From contig JAFSNU010000095.1 of the NCBI GenBank assembly GCA_017447325.1, positions 1 to 11,386 of the forward strand: a stretch of 11,386 bases of DNA, given 5' to 3'. Under the pieces are notes generated by a model. That model made no database searches. It was not told where the DNA came from and saw nothing but the letters and a program-made list of their open reading frames with translations. The position numbers and the translations under genes are program-made. This document shows, in pieces, positions 7,038-11,386 of this stretch. How positions within the stretch are numbered: the stretch's first letter is position 1; every line of letters starts with the position of its first letter. The stretch is from Synergistaceae bacterium. Its GTDB lineage: Bacteria; Synergistota; Synergistia; Synergistales; Aminobacteriaceae.

Positions 7038-7482
7038 TTAATTCTCGCCCAGCATTTCAATAATATAATTTTCAATGCCGATCTGCTCAATCAGGCATAA
7101 ATGCGCTTTAACCCAGTTAAAATGCTCCTGCTCGTCGATAATAAATTCTTCGATCATATGACGCGTCACGTAATCATCGTCGAACATGGCGAGCGACTTG
7201 CTCATCATCGGCAACGCTCAGCTGCGTCTTTGCAGTCGTACTCGAGCATCTCTTTAATGTCAGTTATAACCGGGTAAGCTTCGATCTCGACAGACGGCGT
7301 CTCGCCAAGCTCAATTAAACCTGAATTAACTCTTTCTTTGCCTCGTTCCATTCCTCGTCGGACTCCGCCATGATTTTATCAGCAAGCTTGTTCAGTCCGC
7401 GGGCCTTTAAAAGCTGCGCATGAATGGAATGCTGCTGTGAATTTCCGAACCAGCCCTTTGCAAGCGACTTTAATAATTTAAT
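7038..7482 (-). pseudogene. bfr: Bacterioferritin-like pseudogene with two frameshifts
   Basis: Three frames joined in order give a ferritin-like protein: HSIHAQLLKARGLNKLADKI through EEWNEAKKELIQ (down to about 7321); then GLIELGETPSVE, AYPVITDIKEMLEYDCKDAA (to about 7217); then MMSKSLAMFDDDYVTRHMIE, DEQEHFNWVKAHLCLIEQIG and NYIIEMLGEN, stopping at 7038. This follows bacterioferritin order, including the late E-x-x-H ferroxidase pair in DEQEH; the helix B pair reads E-W-N-E, with Glu where His is usual. Each frame break is explained by loss of one G: CAGGGT to CAGGT and GAGGCG to GAGCG. The front end lacks ATG and a ribosome binding site, and roughly the first 15-20 residues of the family are missing or unrecognisable. 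Iron storage/ferroxidase activity would be lost. Sequencing error at the G-runs could explain the shifts but not the missing start. Confidence 0.75.
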
Positions 7483-7592
7483 TTATTATTTTATTACGCT
7501 GCTATATTTTATAAATAGTTTTGCGCTCGCTGCAAGTTATATTTATTGCGTTTTATCTCATTTTAATATAAATAAAATAAAATCTATTACTT

Positions 7593-8129
7593 TTAACAAA
7601 GATATTTTCTCAGAGCATCCGGAAGACTTGCTTCAAATATTCTGCCCATATCATCAGGCGATGCTTTTATCCATCCTAAAATCCATTCACAGACTGTTTC
7701 CACTATGCCGTAGCAATAAATATGAATTAAAATCTTTATATCTTTGTCTAATTCATCTTTGCCCGTGTTTCGCATTATTTCTTTTCCCAGTATTTCAATA
7801 TTTGTCACCGCGATATAACGCACAAACGATTCATGGCCGCTTGTATGCTGAAATAAATTTTTCAGATACTCCCTATTGTCCCAGAAATATTTTGCGCAGT
7901 CAAAAAACGTCTTACGCCATTCATAACGGCGGCTAATAATTTCTTTCATGTGAACAGCATAATCCCAAGCCATAAGATCATATTTATCCTTAAAATTCCC
8001 ATAAAACGTAGCCGACGAATAATCACAATTATTTACAATATCTTTTATAGTAATTTTATCTGCTGATTTATTCGCAGCTATTTCCCTAAATGACTCCGCA
8101 ATAATTTCTTTAGCAGTCTTCCGCTTCAT
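7593..8129 (-). CDS. TetR/AcrR-family transcriptional regulator
   Basis: 178 residues, the usual size for the family. Residues about 8-50 form the TetR DNA-binding domain: AESFREIAAN helix, then the helix-turn-helix ITIKDIVNNCDYSSATFYGNFKDKYDL, whose T-FY-x-x-FK-x-K-YDL ending is diagnostic. The C-terminal part is helical and ends VETVCEWILGWIKASPDDM, resembling the TetR_C domains of DhaS-like regulators in Firmicutes and relatives; its ligand is unknown. ATG at 8129 has AAGGAG 8 nt upstream. The gene follows tctA on the same strand after 108 bp, so it may control the transporter or itself. A candidate operator overlaps its ribosome binding site, which would suit autoregulation. The fold is certain; the target is inferred from position only. 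Confidence 0.93.
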   Translation of the reverse strand: MKRKTAKEIIAESFREIAANKSADKITIKDIVNNCDYSSATFYGNFKDKYDLMAWDYAVHMKEIISRRYEWRKTFFDCAKYFWDNREYLKNLFQHTSGHESFVRYIAVTNIEILGKEIMRNTGKDELDKDIKILIHIYCYGIVETVCEWILGWIKASPDDMGRIFEASLPDALRKYLC

Positions 8130-8140
8130 TCTCTTATCTC

Positions 8141-8162
8141 CTTATAAATAAATATAAATAAG
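8141..8162. promoter_or_regulatory. Candidate operator for the TetR protein
   Basis: A 22 bp imperfect inverted repeat with pattern CTTATnnATAnnTATnnATAAG, mismatched only at the paired n positions. It lies directly upstream of, and touching, the AAGGAG of the TetR gene. Length and symmetry suit a TetR dimer, and these regulators often bind their own leader. The sequence is almost all A/T, so chance symmetry is a real alternative. Confidence 0.35.
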
Positions 8163-8178
8163 CCGACTCGAAAATTTT

Positions 8179-8184
8179 ATTATA
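8179..8184 (-). promoter_or_regulatory. Possible -10 element for the TetR gene
   Basis: TATAAT reads on the minus strand at 8184-8179, about 50 bp before the TetR start codon; the -35 region 17 bp upstream (TTAAAA) is poor. Transcription would begin near 8172, placing the candidate operator at 8141-8162 just inside the transcript. An overlapping TATAAT also reads on the plus strand, so orientation is not certain. Confidence 0.25.
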
Positions 8185-8205
8185 ATCTTCAAGCCCGCTT
8201 ATTTT

Positions 8206-8225
8206 AAATTAAAAATTTTTAATTT
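8206..8225. repeat. Perfect 20 bp A/T palindrome after tctA
   Basis: AAATTAAAAATTTTTAATTT is its own reverse complement, 12 bp downstream of the tctA stop. As RNA it would form a weak all-AU hairpin without GC clamp. It could help 3'-end formation of the tct transcript or protect it, but similar A/T runs are common in gaps of this window. Confidence 0.4.
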
Positions 8226-8237
8226 TAAAAATTAAAT

Positions 8238-9794
8238 TTATTCTGTAATATCTTGAACTTTTGCTTCAGCTGCCAGCGCATCTTTCTCGGCCTTTTTAGC
8301 TTTGGCGTTCATCCTGTCCATGAAGACCGGCGACGCAATTCCGATAACGCACATGATTATCAACAGCCAGCATATAGGAGTCGAGAATAAAATTAAGAAC
8401 GACGGCTCATACTCCGACAGCATCAGCGAAATTCTTAATCCCTTTTCGCCTATCGGGCCGAGTATCAACGCTAAGACAATCGCCGCATTATTTAATCCAA
8501 ACTTTCGGACTAAGTAGCCTATTACTCCAAATATTAACATGATTGCAACGTCAAATAAATTCTTGTGAATTGCAAACGAACCCACAAAGCACAAGACAGT
8601 GACGGCCGGAATTAATATTGCGTCGGAAAGTCTGCCGATCTGAGCGAAGGCGCGGCAGCCCAGCAAGCCTATTCCCAACATAAAGAACTGAATTAAAACA
8701 AAGCCAGCAAAGAACGTGTAAGTCATCTTCGCAGTCTCGCCGACGAACAAGTCCGCGCCGGGCGTAAGGCCTTTAATAATTAATCCGCCCATTAAAACCG
8801 CCGTGACGCTCTCGCCTGGTATGCCCAACGTCAGCATTGGGATCAACGATCCTCCGGTCACTGCGTTATTAGCAGCTTCAGAGCCGGCAACTCCTTCATA
8901 CGAGCCATGGCCGAATAATTCTTTATTTTTAGAGAACTGACGCGCAGTGTTATAGCCCATAAAGCACGCTATTGAAGCCCCCGCGCCGGGCAGTATGCCT
9001 ATCAAATTTCCGATTATCCAAGAACGGCCAATCGTCGGCGCAATAGTCCTTAACTCCTTGCTGCTCAGCATCATTTTGTCGCTGAATTTAGTTGCACGCG
9101 CGCGCTCTTTAATTTTCGCTTCAGCTAAAATTAAAACTTGGCTCATCGAGAACAGGCCTATTAACGCGCAAGTAACGTTTATTCCCTCGTATAACGAATC
9201 TTGTCCAAACATAAATCTTTTAACGCCCTCGACCGGATCCATGCCGATCGTCGAGATTAACAGGCCAAGAGCTCCGCTCATTAAGCCTTTAACCATTGAC
9301 TTGGACGACACGCCGGCGATTATAGTAAGTCCAAAAATCGAGAGCCAAAAATATTCAGGCTGGCCGAACTTCATCGCGAGCTGTCCAAGCATCGGCGCGA
9401 AGAAGTAAAGCGAGATACAAGATAACAAGCCGCCGAAGAACGAAGCTATGCACGCCGTGCCTAAAGCTTTTCCGGCCTGGCCTTTCAACGTCATCTGGTA
9501 GCCCTCTATAGCAGTCGCAGCAGAAGCCGGAGTGCCGGGCGTGTGAATTAAAATTGCTGAAATAGAACCGCCGAAGATTGCTCCGCAGTAAATCGCTCCG
9601 AGCATGATTAAGCCGGTCGAAGCCTCCATTGAGAACGTCATGGGAAGCAAAAGCGCGACACCCATTGCAGCCGACAGGCCGGGCAGACAGCCTATTACAA
9701 TTCCAATCGTGGTTCCGGCGGCCATCGCTAATAAATTTATAGGATAAATAGCGTTAATAAAGCCTTGACCCATTAGAGCTAAAGTCGCGTCCAT
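8238..9794 (-). CDS. tctA: Tripartite tricarboxylate transporter, large membrane subunit TctA
   Basis: 518 residues, the family's standard size, with about ten to twelve hydrophobic membrane segments. It forms the channel of a secondary transporter that takes up carboxylates (citrate-like or other organic acids) with the ion gradient, fed by TctC. The internal duplication is visible: GCLPGLSAAMGVALLLPMTF at residues 35-54 mirrors GILPGAGASIACFMGY at 266-281, and HTPGTPASAAT (from H84) mirrors LGIPGESVTAVLMGG (from L323). EGYQMTLKGQAGKALG at 97-112 and GSEAANNAVTGGSLIP at 304-319 are typical TctA blocks. The C-terminal tail is Ala/Lys/Glu-rich and cytosolic or charged. ATG at 9794 has AAGGAG 11 nt upstream. 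It follows tctB after 101 bp. The substrate cannot be read from the sequence. Confidence 0.95.
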   Translation of the reverse strand: MDATLALMGQGFINAIYPINLLAMAAGTTIGIVIGCLPGLSAAMGVALLLPMTFSMEASTGLIMLGAIYCGAIFGGSISAILIHTPGTPASAATAIEGYQMTLKGQAGKALGTACIASFFGGLLSCISLYFFAPMLGQLAMKFGQPEYFWLSIFGLTIIAGVSSKSMVKGLMSGALGLLISTIGMDPVEGVKRFMFGQDSLYEGINVTCALIGLFSMSQVLILAEAKIKERARATKFSDKMMLSSKELRTIAPTIGRSWIIGNLIGILPGAGASIACFMGYNTARQFSKNKELFGHGSYEGVAGSEAANNAVTGGSLIPMLTLGIPGESVTAVLMGGLIIKGLTPGADLFVGETAKMTYTFFAGFVLIQFFMLGIGLLGCRAFAQIGRLSDAILIPAVTVLCFVGSFAIHKNLFDVAIMLIFGVIGYLVRKFGLNNAAIVLALILGPIGEKGLRISLMLSEYEPSFLILFSTPICWLLIIMCVIGIASPVFMDRMNAKAKKAEKDALAAEAKVQDITE

Positions 9795-9841
9795 AATTTT
9801 TATATCTCCTTTCGTAATTTCTTAATTTAAAATTTTATTTC

Positions 9842-9883
9842 AAGCTTGCTGCACGCTTAATTCATTAACACACGCTCAAGCTT
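9842..9883. other. Nested inverted repeats in the tctB-tctA gap
   Basis: AAGCTTG at 9842-9848 is matched by CAAGCTT at 9877-9883, and inside them TTAAT (9857-9861) and ATTAA (9864-9868) are also inverted. The arms would fold as a 7 bp outer stem with a weak inner AU stem. ACGCT also occurs twice as a direct repeat. No T-run follows on the minus strand. It could be an RNA-processing or stabilising structure, or a protein site. Confidence 0.3.
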
Positions 9884-9895
9884 AATCAAAATATT

Positions 9896-10339
9896 TTACG
9901 CAAATAAAATTCCTTCGGGCAGCTGTACGCCCAAGAACATTGTGAACGCAAAATACACAAGCAATAATAACGCAAGCTCGACTATAATTATTTGCCATAA
10001 TTTAACTTTCAAGAATAACAAAGTTGCGGCTACGAAAATTAAAGACGAGATATAAAATCCCACGCAGTACATTAAAGCAAGATAAGCAATTATCATGTAA
10101 AGCAGCGCAAAGAACTGCGACGGGACAAATTCTTTAAAATCCTCAAGGCCGCTGGTCACGCCCTCGCGCTTGGCCGCCTTGACCATGTTAAAGACCTGCA
10201 AAGACGTCAACGCGAACAGCGCGGCGATTATGCACATGGGATAGATCTGCGCCTCTTCCGGCAAGTGCAGAGCCTCGTACATAAAGAATGCGCACACCGC
10301 ATAAAATACAGCGCACACTCCAATATCAGTTTTCTTCAT
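9896..10339 (-). CDS. tctB: Tripartite tricarboxylate transporter, small membrane subunit TctB
   Basis: 147 residues, mostly hydrophobic, with segments at about 6-21, 33-52, 77-98, 101-112 and 119-137, matching the small four-to-five-helix TctB subunit. It partners TctA in the cytoplasmic membrane; its precise role is poorly known. The beginning, MKKTDIGVCAVFYAVCAFFM, and the EALHLPEEAQIYP segment before the second helix are family-like. ATG at 10339 lies 14 nt after a perfect AGGAGG (10359-10354), an unusually long spacer, but a stop three codons upstream of ATG rules out earlier in-frame starts. It sits between tctC and tctA in the standard order and is separated from tctC by an intrinsic terminator. 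Confidence 0.9.
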   Translation of the reverse strand: MKKTDIGVCAVFYAVCAFFMYEALHLPEEAQIYPMCIIAALFALTSLQVFNMVKAAKREGVTSGLEDFKEFVPSQFFALLYMIIAYLALMYCVGFYISSLIFVAATLLFLKVKLWQIIIVELALLLLVYFAFTMFLGVQLPEGILFA

Positions 10340-10379
10340 GATACTTTACTAAGCCTCCTAATTTAAATTTTAAAATTTT

Positions 10380-10419
10380 AAAAAAATCGGGAGACTAAAT
10401 TATTTAAAGCCTCCCGATT
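10380..10419 (-). terminator. Intrinsic terminator between tctC and tctB
   Basis: On the minus strand AATCGGGAG (10419-10411) pairs perfectly with CTCCCGATT (10393-10385); inner bases GCT/AGT extend the stem to 12 bp with one wobble. It is followed at once by a run of Ts (complement of seven As at 10386-10380). It starts about 30 bp after the tctC stop and ends about 20 bp before the tctB ribosome binding site. It is the best terminator in the window, and probably leaky since tctB and tctA have no evident promoter of their own. Confidence 0.88.
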
Positions 10420-10449
10420 AAAATTCAAATTAATTTAAATAATAATTAA

Positions 10450-11386
10450 TTATTTCCAAAGATTGGTGACTTCGTCCGTGCAGAACTTGTACTGATCGTC
10501 AAGCAGCTTGCCGGTTGCGGCCTGATCCATGTATAAAGTCGTTATGCCGGCGTTATTAGCCTTAGCTAAATAATCTTTGTCCTCCATGGCCTGCTTAAAC
10601 GCTTCAGCGTAAAAGTCTATCACGTCCTGGGGCGTGCCTTTCGGTGCGACGATAGCTCTCGCGCTGCCGTACCACTTGTTATAAAGTCCAAGCTCTCCCA
10701 AAGTCGGAGCTGCGGGGAACGCGGGCATTCTGCTCTCGGCAAACACGCCTAAAACTTTTACTTCGCTTAAAATCGCCGCGATGTCAGCTTCTTTTGCGAC
10801 CGAAAAATCAACCGCGCCCTGTCTTAACGCTAACAGCTGGTCAGCAGTGCCGCCGAACGGGATTGCTTTATACTTAATTCCCGCGCTCTTCGCAAATAAT
10901 TCTGCTCCAATATGATTTGAAGCTTTGCGGCCGTTGGTCGATGCTTTAAGCTTGTTGGGATTCTCTTTGCCCCATGCGACAAGCTCCTCGAGCGTGTTGA
11001 ACTTGCTATTTTTAGAAACAAGCACTAACGCCGTCTCGTTTACATGATTGCAGACCGGAACAAAATCTTCCATTTTGTAATCGCCTAATTTTTCGACTAT
11101 ATTCGAGCATAAAGTCGGAAGATTGACAAAGCCTAACGTGTATCCGTCCGGCTTGGCCTTGGCAAGAGCTGTCCAGCCTATCGAACCCGAGCCGCCTTCA
11201 AGATTATTAATTACGACCGTCTGTCCAACCGTCTTTGTCGCATACTCTGAAAGAACGCGTGCCGTCGTGTCAGTGCCTGATCCTGCTTTATACGCAACGA
11301 TCATCGTGACTGCCTTGTCGGGCTTCCACTCAGCGAACGCTGCACAAGAACAAAGAGCTAAAGCTAACGCCAAAACTGCGCAAATA
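10450..11386 (-). CDS. tctC: Tripartite tricarboxylate transporter, periplasmic binding protein TctC, 5' end beyond the window
   Basis: Bug-family extracytoplasmic binding protein that captures a carboxylate and delivers it to TctA/TctB. About 311 codons are present. The frame stays open to the window edge: upstream of the TTG at 11373 it continues as ..ICAV before LALALALCSCAAFAEWKPDK. The TTG is therefore inside a signal peptide, and the real start lies a few codons outside. Cleavage is likely after AFA, just before EW. Family blocks are clear: PDKAVTMIVAYKAGSGTDTT with ARVLSEYA (the usual P-x-G-G-x-x-D loop), GSGSIGWTALAKAKPDGYTL, FGGTADQLLALRQGAVD and APTLGELGL, then VAPKGTPQDVIDFY. YKAGSGTD replaces the more common FPPGGGTD loop. 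First gene of the tct unit; terminator immediately downstream. The substrate is not deducible. Confidence 0.94.
   Translation of the reverse strand, partial: ICAVLALALALCSCAAFAEWKPDKAVTMIVAYKAGSGTDTTARVLSEYATKTVGQTVVINNLEGGSGSIGWTALAKAKPDGYTLGFVNLPTLCSNIVEKLGDYKMEDFVPVCNHVNETALVLVSKNSKFNTLEELVAWGKENPNKLKASTNGRKASNHIGAELFAKSAGIKYKAIPFGGTADQLLALRQGAVDFSVAKEADIAAILSEVKVLGVFAESRMPAFPAAPTLGELGLYNKWYGSARAIVAPKGTPQDVIDFYAEAFKQAMEDKDYLAKANNAGITTLYMDQAATGKLLDDQYKFCTDEVTNLWK

Larger units (their letters stand above)
6647..7592. other. Gene-decay region between tRNA-Val and the TetR gene
   Basis: About 950 bp without an intact gene. It contains three coding remnants, listed separately: an unidentified plus-strand fragment (6721-6867), a glutathione peroxidase 5' remnant (6950-7036) and a bacterioferritin pseudogene (7038-7482). 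The rest, chiefly 6647-6720, 6868-6949 and 7483-7592, is A/T-rich sequence in which I see no promoter, RNA gene or mobile-element end. Open frames across this region on the opposite strand of the remnants look like shadows. Confidence 0.7.

Noticed and set aside
7424..7936. Plus-strand open frame of 170 codons
   Set aside because: It runs antisense through the bfr remnant and the TetR gene. Its Cys/Phe/Leu-rich, low-complexity make-up is typical of a shadow frame, while the TetR gene has a clear helix-turn-helix and ribosome binding site.
8206..8237. Intrinsic terminator after tctA
   Set aside because: The palindrome is entirely A/T with no GC clamp, so it is listed as a repeat only.
8995..9408. 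Plus-strand open frame of 137 codons inside tctA
   Set aside because: It is antisense to conserved TctA blocks and has no ribosome binding site; it is a by-product of codon bias.
11371..11373. TTG as the start of tctC
   Set aside because: The same frame continues upstream with hydrophobic signal-peptide residues (..ICAV) to the window edge, so the true start is outside.
1..11386. CRISPR array, insertion sequence or integrase
   Set aside because: No regularly spaced repeats, no terminal inverted repeats with a transposase frame, and no recombinase motifs were seen.

Overview
The window comes from an AT-rich bacterial genome whose genes carry strong AGGAGG-type ribosome binding sites. Apart from one tRNA and one gene fragment, everything lies on the minus strand. 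The lineage cannot be fixed from this sequence alone. A tripartite tricarboxylate transporter, a secreted DUF3857-like protein with a signal peptide, and a decayed bacterioferritin/glutathione peroxidase pair suggest a diderm anaerobe, perhaps of gut type. Synergistota is a guess that fits but is not proven.

Layout from high to low coordinates, which is the direction of minus-strand transcription: (1) 11386-8238 encodes a TctCBA transporter: periplasmic binding protein (5' end outside the window), small membrane subunit TctB and large membrane subunit TctA. A clear intrinsic terminator sits between tctC and tctB and probably lowers expression of the membrane subunits relative to the binding protein. 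(2) 8129-7593 is a TetR-type regulator just downstream of tctA, with a candidate operator in its leader. (3) 7592-6647 holds no intact gene. It contains a bacterioferritin pseudogene with two single-base frameshifts, the first 28 codons of a glutathione peroxidase gene directly behind it, and an unidentified plus-strand fragment. (4) 6646-6572 is a plus-strand tRNA-Val(GAC) with a consensus sigma70-type promoter. (5) 6387-1 is a housekeeping run: secA, a secreted protein resembling the DUF3857/transglutaminase-like family starting 6 bp after the secA stop, and argS (3' end outside the window), which starts with TTG. A palindromic, REP-like hairpin lies between the last two genes.

How the genes work together: TctC would capture a carboxylate in the periplasm and deliver it to the TctA/TctB channel, with the TetR protein as a possible local regulator. 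SecA drives Sec-dependent export, which both TctC and the DUF3857-like protein need according to their signal peptides. The decayed oxidative-stress and iron-storage genes suggest recent loss of an oxygen or peroxide defence function, unless the frameshifts are sequencing errors.

I found no CRISPR array, insertion sequence, integrase or convincing new multi-gene system. The most noteworthy items are the gene-decay patch next to the tRNA, the secA-coupled DUF3857-like protein, the REP-like element, and a recurring AAATTTAAATTT tract that encodes Asn-Leu runs in unrelated proteins.
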